Origin: Pomphorhynchus laevis
Taxonomy: Eukaryota > Acanthocephala > Palaeacanthocephala > Echinorhynchida > Pomphorhynchidae
Direction: 5' to 3'
Assembly: GCA_012934845.2 (NCBI GenBank)
Contig: WNNJ02002401.1
Span: 62,001-126,000 of the forward strand
Length of the DNA: 64,000 nucleotides
Below the pieces are notes generated by a model. It was given only the letters and a program-made list of their open reading frames with translations. It did no database searches and was not told the origin of the DNA. Of this stretch, positions 12,271-25,494 are shown one piece after another. Position 1 is the stretch's first letter; the number at the start of each line of letters is the position of its first letter. The translations under genes and the position numbers were made by a program.

Positions 12271-15200
12271 GTGCACTGCTGTAGTTTCCTTTTGAACACT
12301 ATTTGCACTTTTAGATTCGAGCCAAGGCTCTTTCAATCTTGTGGTCTACGCCTTCATTATAATGAATTTCTGAAACCGTATTTTCCGATATACATTTAAA
12401 GCATTCTTTGTTATTTAAAAAATTCATTAAATTGAAGGTTTTATTTAATTTATTAAATTGAAGGTAAAAGAAGGAAACGACGTTAATCTCGTGTAACCAT
12501 CTTTGTAAAGAATTTCTCTAAATTGTTGTGGATGTTAAAATCTGGACTTAACTAAAATGCAATTGACACTATAAATATTATACTGATGAAATGCGGTTTA
12601 TTTAAAAATAATTCGAAAACATTACTAAAGATCAAATTGCTTATTAAAGCAATGCATAAAAACTACCTTGTAATGAAAGCGAAATTCTATTTGCCATTTT
12701 TGGATAGAAAAAAAAAACTTAAAAAAACGCTAAGCGGAAGAAAGTATATTTCACTAAATTAGAATCGCGTGTACAAATAACTTACTACATCTCTGTTTGT
12801 TTGTTAAAAGCAAATGTTTAAACTTTTTTTACTTGTGTTAAGATGACGTTATTGTAAGAATTGAAGATATTATAAAATTTAAAATTATTTTTACAGACTT
12901 TGCCAGTTACACAACGCAGCTTTAGATACATATTTAAATACGTAATATAAAAATACATATAAATACGTAATTAAATACGCTCTTATGAAAATACGCAATT
13001 ATATAAAATATCTATTACACTTGATACATGTTTATAGAGTTACACGTTATAATAATTAGCAAATAGTGTAAATATAAATTAATTATTAAACTATGATATA
13101 TAAATATATATAATACAATATTTTATGTAATATCATGAATTATAATACTCTTTATTAATTAAATTCCTGTAATATATTGATAATAAATTATAAATTAATC
13201 AAAATTATTAATTAAATGCATTTTAACCTAATAAATTCATTTAAAAAATGAATTTGTAACTTTGTGCAATGCCACAATTAGCAGGTTTTTATTGACAATT
13301 TAATATAATAATTATAACGTTATCTGCCAATAATACACCGCTTTATAAAATAAGGTATTTCATATGTTTTATTAAGCTGCGTGTTTGATGTATTTTCGAA
13401 AACATCACTAATGATTACTAATGATGTGATATTACTAATTACTATAATTACTAATTACTATTATGAATTACTAATTACTATAATATGAAATACCACATTC
13501 TATTATTATAAACATATTTTTATATTTCATTTCATACTATTTTACTACATATTATTTTATATTATAAACATATTGTTTTATTTTGAAATTATTTTAACAC
13601 TTTTTATTATAGGAAATTCATTTTGGCATGAACTCTGATTTTAACAATTACAATCATTGCATATGATTGTATTGCAGTGAGTTACACATTTAAATTAATT
13701 ATTAATGTACATTAGGTTTTGGGGATTTCTGCAGATTAAAATGTATACATTTTTATTTTCTATTATATTATCAAAACTGTGAACTTTCAGATTCACCAGG
13801 TACTTACAATTAGTACTAAAGTTGTAATCACTTATGATTTTGCTTAGTAAAAACTTTTGAGAATCAATACAGAATTGCATTATTAAACAATTTATATTTA
13901 CATCTTGAGTGATGATTAGTTTTAAATGAACATCTTAAATTATTTTAATCAGTTAGTTTCGATATCGTTCAATAAAGATACAAACTTTAGTGCTTTCACG
14001 AGTTTACAACAATGCATTAATAAATTCTAAAATAAATTTGTAAAGCTTACAACGAAATTACCATACTCGATTGAACAATAATGGTAATCCTTATGGATTT
14101 GAAAGTATATGCATTTATCTGAATTAATTTTCATCTTTACACTGAATGTAAGGTCTGAATTTTAATAGAATATTGGTTACTCCCGAGACCCATTTACATA
14201 AACTATTGTAACTGAATCACTTACTTAATTTAAATAGTTTATTTTTTATATTTATTTACGATAATAAATATTGATTATTGTAAATTTCTTTTATTTATAA
14301 TAATTATTTTATTGCATTATTTTCAATCATAAATTTATGTAAATCAATATGTGAATTATTTAACAAAAGCTTAAATTCTTAAAAATATAAAAGTTTCGTA
14401 ATCTTGAAATATGTTTCAGATAATCAATAATTTATTCAATATTTTTCCATGCGGTATTTAAAAGTTAAAAAATTTGCAAATCTTACATTGTATTCAACTA
14501 TATTATAAACGATGTGCTGTTTTCATTTCTGTATTTAAAAAACAGTTGATAAAACAAGATATTGGCATACTTTGCAGTCTGTAATCTGTGATAGTCGCGT
14601 TTATATTGTCCTTACTTATGTCTTTCCAAAATGTCCGAATGATTTTTACATATTGTTTCTGCATCAATTGATAAATTACCTAAACTAACGTGACACAATC
14701 TCCACCGGATGTGAAAAGTAGACCTTTCTTGCTGATTAAGTTACTGTTTTTGGTGTACTTACAATCCATTTTTAGTCAACTGTTTGTTGACTTTGATAGA
14801 CAGACATTTCGATAATTTTATCTTTATTTAAACTTTTTTGACTTCCATCATGCAAACTTTAAAATCTATTTAAAGTTAGAAATAACAAAAATGCTTACTT
14901 AAAAATGGAGAATCAGCATACATATTGTTAAGAATTAATTAATCAAATTTACAAGCGAGAAACATTTCCAAAGTTCATTTTATTATGGGTGGCTCAAATA
15001 GCACTGTGGTTTTTACGTATCTACAATATAAATAATTTCTATTTGGAGTGATCATAAAACCGCTTTCTTTCGAAGTCCCTGAAGCTCAAATTTCAGACTT
15101 AGAATTTTCGCATAATGTCACTGCAGTGAGATTTTATCACAATATTAAGTAAATCATGACATTATTTATATAATACGGCCCTGATCTGAGTATGCAATAA

Positions 15201-15364
15201 TGATTATATGTGAGCAATATCTATCAGTATCAATTTATACTGAAATATCAATTGATACTGAAATATTAATATATTAATATTTGATGTTTAAACTGATCGG
15301 TGTAAAAACATATATACCAAATGACTATAATATTTCAAAATATACCAGAAATACATCCACCCTG
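12271..15364. other. AT-rich intergenic DNA
   Basis: No supported gene. Short ATTACTA repeats occur at 13410-13480. No coding similarity was noticed. Confidence 0.5.
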
Positions 15365-15585
15365 ATCTGTATTTTTAATTTTTAAATATCCTGGAATAAT
15401 CAGGTATAGTTTAACGACAACACAAATTATTTTTATAATTCGCTAGTAACTACTAGCATCGTTAGAAATTAACAAATTGTGTTAATTTCTGAAGATGCTC
15501 ATAGTTTCTAGCGAAATATCAAAATAATTTTTGTTGTCGTTCAACTATACCTGATTGTTCGTGGATATTTAAAAATTAATACTAT
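15365..15585. mobile_element. Hairpin MITE-like element 1
   Basis: An almost fully self-complementary unit. The left half TCAGGTATAGTTTAACGACA (15401 onward) is matched by the inverted right half (TGTCGTTCAACTATACCTGA, ends about 15554). The complementarity reaches flanking AAATATCC/GGATATTT. The half near the centre carries CGCTAG.AACT and GATGCT. Its inner sequence is shared with the element at 16505-16718, which makes a family. No transposase frame is present, so it is non-autonomous. Confidence 0.7.
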
Positions 15586-16504
15586 AATATAATCATTGCG
15601 TACACTGGTTCACGTAAATATTCCGGTTTATATTGAAACGACTTTTACATGACAGTGAGAGTATTTAATTAAAAGTATATTTTAATCTTACAATAGAAAC
15701 AAAGAATCTCGTATTCATTTTACACTGTGTATTGTTCTTCATAAAAATACATAAATGTTTACTTTACATTTATTTCGTTTTTAATGCAAATAAACAAAAT
15801 AAAATAAAGTTTGTTTATATCCAATTTAATGAATTTGATAATAATAATTTTAAACTAAAAGTAGCAAATCAAATAAGTTATTACTACGATATATCATCAA
15901 GTATTTCAAGCTAAATTTGTGAATTTGTGGTTTAGACAAGTCTAAATAATGACGTAATCACCAAATAATCTACTTACATCTTGTTCTCTTTAGCAATATG
16001 CCGATAATAGTTTTTAAATAGTTATTTAAATCATAAATTAACCCGGTAATATGATTAAAGTTAGTCATTTAAATTATAAATTACAATTTAAATGACCAGC
16101 TAGTTAGTTATAACATAATTTATAACAACAATTTACGTTGTTGTAAAGAGTATATGGGTTAAAACCCGACCATCAAAATATTGCTAAAATCCTCGTCGTA
16201 AAAAATAATAGATAGATCATATAGATCATATTGTATAGGATCGATAACAGCTATACGATCGTGATCTACTGTTAATATCAAATTTTTACACACAAAAACG
16301 CAATTCATACAGTATACAGTTTTTACATTTGAAGATAGTTGGCCTAAACAATGTGTTACGAATATAAACCTGTTATATACTTAAGCTTGGAATCGCTATG
16401 ATAAAATATATTAATGTAATTATAATATTAATAAAATTACAAGTTAATATAATTAATATACTAATTATATTTTAAATAGTTGATAATGATTAATTACTGA
16501 TAAA

Positions 16505-16718
16505 GAATTATTGGAGCTGGATCAAAGAATAGAGGAAATATTTTGATATTTCGCTAACTTCTGCTAGCATCTTCAGAAAATTACTTGTTTAGAAGATGTT
16601 AGCATCATCTGAAGATGCTAGCATCATCTGAAGATGCTACATCATCTGAAGATGCTAACAGAAGTTAGCGAAATATCAAAATATTTCCTCTATTCCTTGA
16701 TCCAGCTCTAATAATTAT
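16505..16718. mobile_element. Hairpin MITE-like element 2 with internal 19-bp repeats
   Basis: Left arm 16511-16575 (GGAGCTGGATCAAAGAATAG onward) pairs with right arm about 16640-16712. The centre holds three copies of a CATCATCTGAAGATGCTA unit. TTTCGCTA and GCGAAATATCAAAATA are shared with the element at 15365. It probably belongs to the same or a related family. Confidence 0.7.
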
Positions 16719-18399
16719 TTATTACTTATATATTAAATATATCACTAATATAAAAATTAATTTAAAAATTTAAAATGTTATTGGTGAAAGTTAGAAAAAA
16801 AGGACCACTATCAAAGCATGACATCTTAATTTGTAAAAGCTGCCCATTGATATTTGTCAAAATTGTAATGAGCAATCTACTTTATAAAAACTGCTTATTG
16901 GAATGTGTAAGGAGTCTCACCTACCTCTAAACTATTTTTTGCTAAACATTTCACACAAATAAGGTGCAAAGTCGTTGAATCAATAAATGCATATCGACAT
17001 TTATCTAAACTATCAATAGAGGGTGCTGTCTATTCAGAGTTATGGTGACACTAATTTCAACTGACGCTTTGGAGTGTTTTTGACTTAAAAAATTAAGGAT
17101 TTTCATAATCTCGATGGTGTTCAATGGCGATTTATTAAACGTGTGTTATCGGTATCATGCAAGACAAAATCAAAATACATTTACGCACTAACAAAAGTTT
17201 CAACAATATCTAGCTGGTGCCATCATAAATTTAATCACACTTAAAAACCACAGAATATACAGAGCATTATGTTCTGCTAAGGTCGATAGTTTAGAATTTA
17301 CAAAGACGACTGCAATGACGTAAGGTAACTGGAAGATATCAAATGCCAAATCGTAATTGTTCAGATAATCTATTCATGGGTGTCATAAGAATAAGAATAT
17401 GGGGCTTAGGTGTCTAAACTCAAAAAACCCATTCTTCTTAAAAATGTAATTTGCACCTTAAATCAGTTGTAAATTAAATTAGTCTTAAAGTGATTTATAA
17501 GAATTTGGAGTTTAGGTATCTTATGTATATTGCATTTTAAATATCTAAGCTGCTCACCACTCATCGGAGAAATTGCCAAGTCGGATGCCGTCCACACGGT
17601 CATTGCTGTGGATTAGTCGATCTGCACTATATTTTAAAACCCTTATTCTGAAACATATTAACTTTAATTTTTATGTTGTTTCCCTTAAAGCCGATTTTTC
17701 AAAATTGGCTAATGAATAATAACAGATTAATATCATTTTAATATTAGGATAATAATTAACAAGTTAATCTTTCACAACGCATGATTTCACTAATCATGAT
17801 TCCACTGTGTTACTTATTTGTACAATTTGAAAATAAAACTATAATTTGTTCTGTCAAATAACTTAACATACCAAAGTAGATTTAGAAATCAGCACATATT
17901 TCATTGCTATAACATTAAAATTGAAGAAATGTATATTCACATGTTGACTAAGACACTAAAGAGCGTTTCACGATGAACATGTGGTAAATAAGAAAAATTA
18001 CACGCAATTAATTTCACTATTTAGTATTCTTCAATTGTCAATATAAAAGCATCTCAATTGAACAAAACGAATTAAACGCATGTACAAGAACAAAAGAAAG
18101 ATTAAAATGAATTTACTTTCAAAAATTGAATTTAAATTCTATTAAATATTATGTAGAAAATAATTTGTCAAATAGTTTATGAACCTACACAACGTAAAAT
18201 CGAAAAATATAAGAGGTAGTATAAATGAACAAACATTTTACTGTCTGGCTTCTGATTGATCTTCTCTGTAAAGATGCGAAGTTATAAAAACAAAACTCGT
18301 GAAACCTAATTGTAAAATGGGATGTTATATAGGTAATGCATTTCGTAATACATTAAGTTAATAAAAATAATACATTGTAAAAACAATATATATATCACT
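16719..18399. other. Intergenic, nothing recognised
   Basis: Somewhat less AT-rich between 17000 and 17640 but without a frame I can defend. Confidence 0.45.
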
Positions 18400-18720
18400 A
18401 GAGCAGCCAGCTTAGTGGAGGTAGCGTTGGATCGCGATACATACGTCCTGAGTTCAAATCCGATTAGCACAAGTGTTGGGAGGAAGCAGATAATAAGGGT
18501 CGAAACGTGAAATGTATGTCTGGGTCAGCAGCTGGTGAGTCCCACCAAGGCTGATTCTGCTCTTTCAAAAATGGAAACAATATCTGTGAGAATAGTCTTG
18601 CCACAGCATGAGCGAGACGTAGAAATTTCTGCAAACTCTTCAAATTCGTTAAACATTATTGTTCTAGCTGTTAATAAATGTGCACAATTCCAGATCTTCC
18701 AGAATGTCCATTTTTGATCT
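18400..18720 (+). mobile_element. tRNA-derived SINE with hammerhead-like core
   Basis: The head resembles a tRNA gene. An A-box-like CTTAGTGGAGGTAGCG (18412-18427) and a B-box-like GAGTTCAAATCC (18453-18464) lie about 30 bases apart, as in RNA polymerase III promoters. There is no acceptor-stem partner, so it is not a working tRNA gene. The body follows with GGGTCGAAACGTGAAATGTA (18497-18516), then TCAGCAGCTGGTGAG and CCCACC. The tail has TTCTGCT..TTTCAAAAATGGAAACAATA. Related copies lie at 49795-50010 and 50155-50410 (minus) and as palindromes at 40752-40909 and 50650-50775. Confidence 0.8.
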
Positions 18721-21559
18721 TTGCCTCACTTATAATTCACGAAAATAATCATTCACTTATCACAACTAAATAAATATTTAAATGAACGATTTAAAGGAAC
18801 AATTATACAGCTTCTTGTCTTTCTTTAAATTAGCGATTCAATTCCTCAAAATGAATCGAAAATGTTTGGAAGTATATTCCTTATAAATTAAGATTTAAAT
18901 TTATAATTTAATTCTTTTAAATACAAAATACTTATCAGCAAAATGTATTTTCAAATATTTTATATAAAAATTGGAGATATGTGATGGCAGTTAGGAGATA
19001 ACTCTTGTCAATCTAATAATACAAAGCGATAGAATATAATAACTTTTCATTATAATTATTTTTTAGAAATAAAAAATAAAAAATCAAACTTGCTTTAATT
19101 TTTGGTTACATATTTCAGCATGAACATTTCAGTTTTCTTATAAAATCGAGTGAAAATCATATTTTTTCACGCTCTACTTTTAATTTGTGGATTTGTGCTT
19201 TTAATTTAAAAGCTTAAATCAGGTTTGTGTATCTAAAGACATAAATGGAATTTTAGGCCTCTTAGCCTACATAATAATTATATCAACGAATGAGCTATTT
19301 ACATATCATTAAAATAAAGCAATAATTACATGATAATAATTTAATGTCGTAATGTAAACTACAATTGTAAATATTTTAATATATAACAAATTCAAATATA
19401 ATAAATATATTAAATAAAATATACTATATGATAAATTATATTATGTAATTTGAATTAAATCAAAATTAAATAGTCGAAATTAAATTTCTTGTTTGGGCCA
19501 ATTGAAGGAATATGCAAATGTACATTTACAATTCATGATTTAATTTTTAATAATTCTTACTTAGATTAATTTTATTCACATTGTAATTTTAGGTTTAACT
19601 GTTAATAGTTTAGGTTTAACTGTTTTAGGTTAATTGTTAACTGTTAATGTTACTCTTTAAGAAACCGGCAAAGTAAATAATGAAATGTATTCAGTTCTTG
19701 AAAATTGTCCGGATCCTGTAAAAAACAAACACAAATTCATTTTAAAAATCAAATTTCTTACTTTAAAAGTGCTCACAACATGTCTGTACTTCTATTGATA
19801 ACTTAGCTTTTTGAATACATAAGGTTATTAACAATATTAAGTCTAATAAGACACGAGCCCTAAAAGCTACGCTCGATTTATTAACAAACTTAATATTTCT
19901 TTAACTCGCACTTATTTAAGAATCATGCAACTTCTCTGGTAAACATATTGAAATTTCTGAAACTGTGTCAAATATACCTTTAAATATCATCCCGAATGCC
20001 TCGGTATATACATGAAGATTAACTTAAAAAGTTATCAATAGAAAAATACACACTTATTTTTTAATAATTCAGTAGATTTATGCTGAAATTAATAGCAAAT
20101 AAATTGCTAACGTTTTTAACATTTTAATATCTACAATATATTTAAAATGTTTTTGTTTTAATCACTTTTTTTTGCTAATTTTCATAAAAATGAGCAAAAT
20201 CAAAAGTCACCGAATGTGATTTTGGACACTAAAATTACAGTCACATTTAATCCGACGTGCATGCGCCATATTATAGGTGATATAAACGATCTTAAGCTAA
20301 TAAATCGCAAAATTATAAAAATATATTTCTTCTTTATGCAAAATTGAAACATTTACATATCGAGTGTTTTATAAATATAGAAATATGTATAACTATATTT
20401 TTTATATCTTTTTTCAATAAATTATGACGGTGGCATATATTCATCTAATGCAATTGTTTAAAATCACAAAGAAATTTTTATTTTAGATCCAGATTGCAAA
20501 TTACACCATTGTTCTATAATTTAAACACTTATATGTTGGCAAAGCACGCTTCTGAAGTATCGATTTAACTCGCGTGTTATGAAATAAACTTATTTTTATG
20601 CGAATTACCTATTTGTAATATCTGTTGGATGATTGTCAGTTCTACTCAAAGAAGTTAAAATTTACTCATCTGGATATAATTTACATGACCGACTTGCATA
20701 CAAATTTTACACAAGATAATTATTTTTCAAATCTTAGACGCTTTATTATAAAGCTTCGTCTGATGTTTGGTAAATTAGAGAATGCCGTTATATGCTGAAA
20801 AACTTTGCATTTTTGGTAAATGAAAATTTTAAATAATTACCATATTGGCAGACATCTCTATGACCACTATGTTTATTGAAATTTATATATGAAAAACAGT
20901 TTAGAACCGTCTGGAATAAATGTCAACCACGCCTTTTTGTTACATAAGAATCAATGAATCAATTGCATTAACAATGGGAGAGTTCGCCAAAATTACAGAT
21001 AAGCATTCGGTTTAACAGTTGCCATGAAATAATTAAAATTGATTGTCATTCTCAAACAGATGATTGTCCAAATATTTGTATTTATATTTTACAATAATTT
21101 GTTAAATTAATTAATATTATTTACTTGAAGTTCAGAGAAAAAATGTAGCAGATTCTAACTAAAAACAAATTATTTTGTATTATGTTTTTTTCTAAAATAA
21201 AATATTATTTCTGTAAATTTATTACTGCTATTTATTCTCTGAGAGAATAATAATTCCATAATTGTAATTACTGTAATTTTATAATTATTTTCCAAAGCTT
21301 TTGATAATATTAACCGTAACTTCTCATTAATGAGCTTAATTTTCAATATTCAGACCTTGCTCAACACGTTACATCGTATGTTGTTACCGAATGAAGTGTG
21401 CATTTCTCCGCTCCAATCACTCGACACAAAGAAGTCCTGCATCCTTTCCTGATTCTTTATTAAAGATTTACCAGTTTGCCTGCAATCGATATCTCCCCAC
21501 CCTAAATAATTGTTTCACTTGCTAATACTTTTCGACTATATTCAAATCGCATAATCCAT
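18721..21559. other. AT-rich intergenic DNA
   Basis: No gene or repeat that I can support. GTTTAACTGTT-type short direct repeats occur at 19595-19650. Confidence 0.5.
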
Positions 21560-22560
21560 ACTTGACGGAATCAACCTATACTGTATCGAAAACGGCCTTA
21601 CTATCAACATCATAAAAACCAAATTATCAAATTTCGCCTTGCAGGACGCCTTGCAGGACGCCTTGCAGGACGCCTTGCTAATTCCGATGAATTTTCTCTA
21701 GAATATCGACACATCGAATTCATCAACTCTTATAAATATTTAGGTGTCCATCTAATACTCACATGATCATTTTGTCTCCTCTTTAAACAAAAATCATGTA
21801 AAGTATTATCGATTATATACTCATTTCGAAAACTTTCAAATTTATCCTTACATGGTGCCCTTCGATTCTTTAAGGTTATGCTATGATCCATAATTACTTA
21901 CGCCCTAGCTGTAATAGAGTCCGACCTTTTAAGCATCAATTTAAGCAATTAGATATATGTAAGTGATGCTTTTTCAAAAAAATCCTTGGCCTATCACCCA
22001 AAATTTATTTCACGGTTATTGCAGCAATCACATCGATTAAACCTTATCGACAACATTTTAAAACATGAAACACGAAACCTCCGCATTCTTGGCAATCAAC
22101 TCTGAAATATGCTCAACATCATTTACTGTGAAATCACTAAGGCATAAACCCCTCACAAATAAAATACCACTTATTGTCCGCGCCCATATACACGAGTATT
22201 AAGATAAGCTTTGCATAATCCGTATTCCATGCCACGATCGTTCGAACTATTGCCGCTGTAAATTTCGTCACATTCTATGCCCACCCATTTATAATCTGTT
22301 TCATTCCCATGTCCTTTCTAATTTCTCGCTCAAGCAAATCGATTAGCTGCCTGCCGACCTTACTAATAGTATTGACCCAAACCAACTACTCTCAATGCAA
22401 TTGTTAAGCAAGTCGGTCAAGTGGTCGGTAATTTGAATCCTAGTGATAGACTTGTGATTTCATGAATGCTTTCATGTTGTATTTGTACTTTATTTGTGTA
22501 CATTTTTGTTTTCTGCACCATGATGAAAGGCTACAGTGAGCATAATAAATATTCTCAGAT
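21560..22560 (+). mobile_element. Decayed LINE, RT thumb and C-terminal region
   Basis: The plus strand reads in pieces CIENGLTINIIKTKLSNF (about 21588-21643), then EFINSYKYLGVHL (about 21716-21754), then long conceptual runs with several stops. ENGLTIN..KTK and YKYLGV are hallmarks of LINE reverse transcriptases just after the catalytic palm. The copy is heavily decayed and clearly less AT-rich than its surroundings. Its probable 3' end lies near 22560 (ATAATAAATATT). Confidence 0.65.
21639..21681. repeat. Short tandem repeat in the LINE remnant
   Basis: The unit CGCCTTGCAGGA is repeated three times with a partial fourth. It inserts in-frame repeats (LQDALQDALQDAL) into the remnant just after the KTK motif. 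Confidence 0.8.
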
Positions 22561-23504
22561 CATTATTAACAAAATTAACTTTTAATTAACGAAATTATGT
22601 TAATTAGCTTTTATTAATGAAATATCATTATCGTTTAAAAATTTAAGTGCCTATTATATCTCGATATAACTAAAAATTTTAAGGTCTACAAAGATTTGTG
22701 GAAACATAAGATAAAAACAATTAAGTAAACTCCCCTGGTATATTTAGCACATCGAAAAATGGTGGAACATACGCTAAAAACAATCGAGTAAACTCCCCTG
22801 GTATATTAAAACCAGAGGAGTTTACCCGAAAAAGTTTTCATCGAAAAGTTTTAATAACATCGAAACAGTTTACGCACATCGAAAAATGGTGGTAATAAAA
22901 AAGGTAATATGGTGCTTAGGATTTTTCTATACGGTTACAATTCAAAATTTCGTGGTAACTCGCTTATTTATCACAAGAGAAATAGATCTTCTCGTTGTAA
23001 GAGAGGAAGGATCATGAACACTGTGAACATTGCACGCGGAATTCTCTCCGTTCTTTCTCAACTGATTTTGACGCAGCGGAATAGTTTGTAAATGATCATT
23101 GATCATGATATTTTGTTAAATTCTGTGTATTTTGACTTTCGCATGCCCACGACTGTTGATAAGTATATTTTCTAATAAGTTGCTCATATTATATTATATA
23201 TATTATATTTCTAATATTATATTATAAAATACAATACAATATAATATTATTTAATAAATTTTAAATAATGTTATTTGCTATTTCGATTTATTATCGTCTT
23301 TTAAGTTTCAATTTGAAATTTTAACTTGATATAAGTTATAACATCTTATATTAAATTATTAAATTATAAATTACTTATAATTATTTAATTATTTATTATT
23401 TCATTATTTTATTTATCATTATGTTTAATTTATAAATAATTTAATATGCGTAGACTCAGTTACGTGATCTAAATTATTAGACTTTATATTATTAGTATAA
23501 GACC
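22561..23504. repeat. Intergenic with a short duplicated module
   Basis: CAATTAAGTAAACTCCCCTGG (part) at about 22719 recurs near 22780, and CACATCGAAAAATGGTGG at 22749 recurs near 22877. GAGGAGTTTAC is an inverted piece between them. The remainder is AT-rich. A stretch at 23447-23475 matches the GTAGACTCAGTTA...GATC tail of the Naiad end-repeat. Confidence 0.55.
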
Positions 23505-23575
23505 TACTCAAATGATACCATTCTGCGTGATGAGTCATTGTGATGACGAAACGGTAATATAAGATTTTAATAATT
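23505..23575 (+). ncRNA. Hammerhead core, type-C repeat copy
   Basis: TGATGA (23528-23533), GTCAT (34-38), loop TGTG, ATGAC (43-47) and GAAAC (23548-23552) follow without a gap. Helix II is five perfect pairs. The base at the C3 position is G instead of C, so this copy is probably inactive. The upstream sequence ACCATTCTGCG is shared with the copy at 40140, where it lies at the other end, so this copy is rearranged. Confidence 0.7.
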
Positions 23576-24684
23576 AATAATTAATATTAATTATAATATT
23601 AATTATAATCTTATATAATGTTATATAAGATTGTAATATTAATTCAGAATTAATTAATTTAATGTAATTTGTAATTAATGTAATCTGTAATCTGAACACA
23701 ACTTTTTATGCAACGCTCTCTAAGAGTTTTTTATTTAATATAGACAACTTAAGAAGGAAGATGTATTAAAGATGATATTGTTAGATATTACTGAAATAAA
23801 TTTTATGCTCATCTGGTCTTTTTAAAAAATCGAAATTGTTTTAATCTTTTAAAGAAACTTCTAGTCATGTATAGTTTGGTATCAACTTTATCAACTTTAT
23901 GCTATCAAATTTTTTATTCAGATTTATTATTGTAAAGTTTGGAACTTTTAAAAGGTTTACTCAGGGAATACTTAAATAGATAATGCTAATAACTAACAAA
24001 TAAAACTTCAGTCTACAATCACAAATTTCATTGGTTTCAAAATAGGCAGTTTGTTCATGCTGTTTTTAAAATAAAGTTTTATCTAAGCGATCAAAAACAT
24101 CCAAATCAAAATTATATTATAACCTTTTACACTAAAATAAATACCTTATATTTTTAGAAATAATATGGAAATCCATTGTATCTCTCATAGATACAATGAT
24201 TAGTGGACAAAATTATATTTGCCAATAATTTTTTTTATTTTAAATATTTTTTATTTCGCTTAAAAAGTATTTAAAAAAGTTAATATAGTTGATCATATTT
24301 AATTAGACAAGTTCAATAAAAAGAGCTTGTCAAAACAAGCTCTGAAGGAGCTCCAAATCAAAGCTCAGAAGCAGCTCTTAAACACTAAATAAAAACATAA
24401 AGGTATAAACGCTCTGAAGCAGTTTTAATCGATTTTATTGCAATTACTTGCAATTTCTTTACTATTAACATTAATTACAAAAAATAATAGACGCTTGATA
24501 AAACTGGAATTTCAAAGTATTTTGATACGATGTCAATTAAAAGCTTTTTTATAAAATTAATGTGTGTTTTTATAAAATTGACGGTCACGATTTTTGGAGC
24601 AGTCTTTAATTCTTGCAGCATCGAAATTTACTTTCTTTTTAGCAATTAAGAGATTACTAAGAGAGTAAAATTCAAATTCGCCAT
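23576..24684. other. Intergenic; contains 3' flank of the tropomyosin-like gene
   Basis: No frame supported. A run of GAGCTTGTCAAAACAAGCTC (24323-24342) can form an 8-bp hairpin and is followed by further AAGCTC copies. Confidence 0.45.
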
Positions 24685-25494
24685 CTACAATGAATTTACA
24701 TCTCGTTCATAGGTTTCCATTTCTATCTGTAAACGACGACGCAACTCTTCTTCCTCCTCAAGCTTACTCTCCAATGTATTAATCTGCTGTAGCAATTTAT
24801 CGTGATCATTCTGGCATTGCTCTGCCCGACTTTCAAATATATTCTGTAGCTTTTTGCTCTTATCCAGTTCAACGTTCAATCGGTCAATCTCATTTTCAGC
24901 TTTATTGAACTTCAAAGATATAATCATCGTTGTTTTGTTTGAATCAATTAGCTCTGCTTCGACAACTTTAAGCCTGTCGTCTAAGGTAAAACATTTTTTC
25001 TCGTAAAACTCAAACTTTGATTTTGCTTGATCATAGCAATCAGTTAGATCTTCAATTCGCTTGCTCGACGAAGTAGCAATAATATTAGTTTCGTGTAATT
25101 CTTTTTCCAAATTCAGAATCCGATCTTCGTCTTGGTATGTTCTCTGTTCTAATGATTTTCGTTCCCTCTCCGAAATACTGGCAGCGTGAGATATTTCCTC
25201 GTACTTCCTCTTAAGCTCTTTAATATTGTCTTGATAATCGCTAACCTCTGATTCCAGTTTTTGAATTTGTTTGTAAAGATTTACTATCAGTAGTTCAGCG
25301 TCTTGCCGTTTTGTTTTCTCCTTATTGTAATTTAAATTCAAGTCGAAAATTTCATCGCGAAGTTTCTCGTTATCTTTCAGAAAGAGCAATAAACGTTGCT
25401 TTAGAACATCATATTTACTAATTTCGGGATTATTGACCGGGGCAGTCTCAGCGTGAAGGAGACTCTGCTCTGATGAAGCTGAATTTACCATCAT
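24685..25494 (-). CDS. Divergent tropomyosin-like coiled-coil protein
   Basis: A single uninterrupted exon of 269 codons starts at a tandem ATG ATG (MMVNSASS). After a non-helical N terminus of about 25 residues, heptad repeats run to the end. Residues 107-210 match the tropomyosin pattern: SERERKSLEQRTYQDEDRI (108-126) corresponds to the family's SER.RK..E.R...DEER, and RLKVVEAEL (174-182) to the family's KLVMVEADLE. Tropomyosins are about 284 residues and run head-to-tail along actin filaments. Here the canonical N-terminal MDAIKKKM and the C-terminal LDSTF.ELSGY-type ends are missing, so filament overlap could differ. It may be a specialised or fast-evolving paralogue. No introns are seen. 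Confidence 0.8.
   Translation of the reverse strand: MMVNSASSEQSLLHAETAPVNNPEISKYDVLKQRLLLFLKDNEKLRDEIFDLNLNYNKEKTKRQDAELLIVNLYKQIQKLESEVSDYQDNIKELKRKYEEISHAASISERERKSLEQRTYQDEDRILNLEKELHETNIIATSSSKRIEDLTDCYDQAKSKFEFYEKKCFTLDDRLKVVEAELIDSNKTTMIISLKFNKAENEIDRLNVELDKSKKLQNIFESRAEQCQNDHDKLLQQINTLESKLEEEEELRRRLQIEMETYERDVNSL

Noticed and set aside
18400-18475. A functional tRNA gene
   Set aside because: A- and B-box-like motifs are present, but there is no acceptor stem pairing and the same head is followed by the same body in other copies, so it is a SINE.
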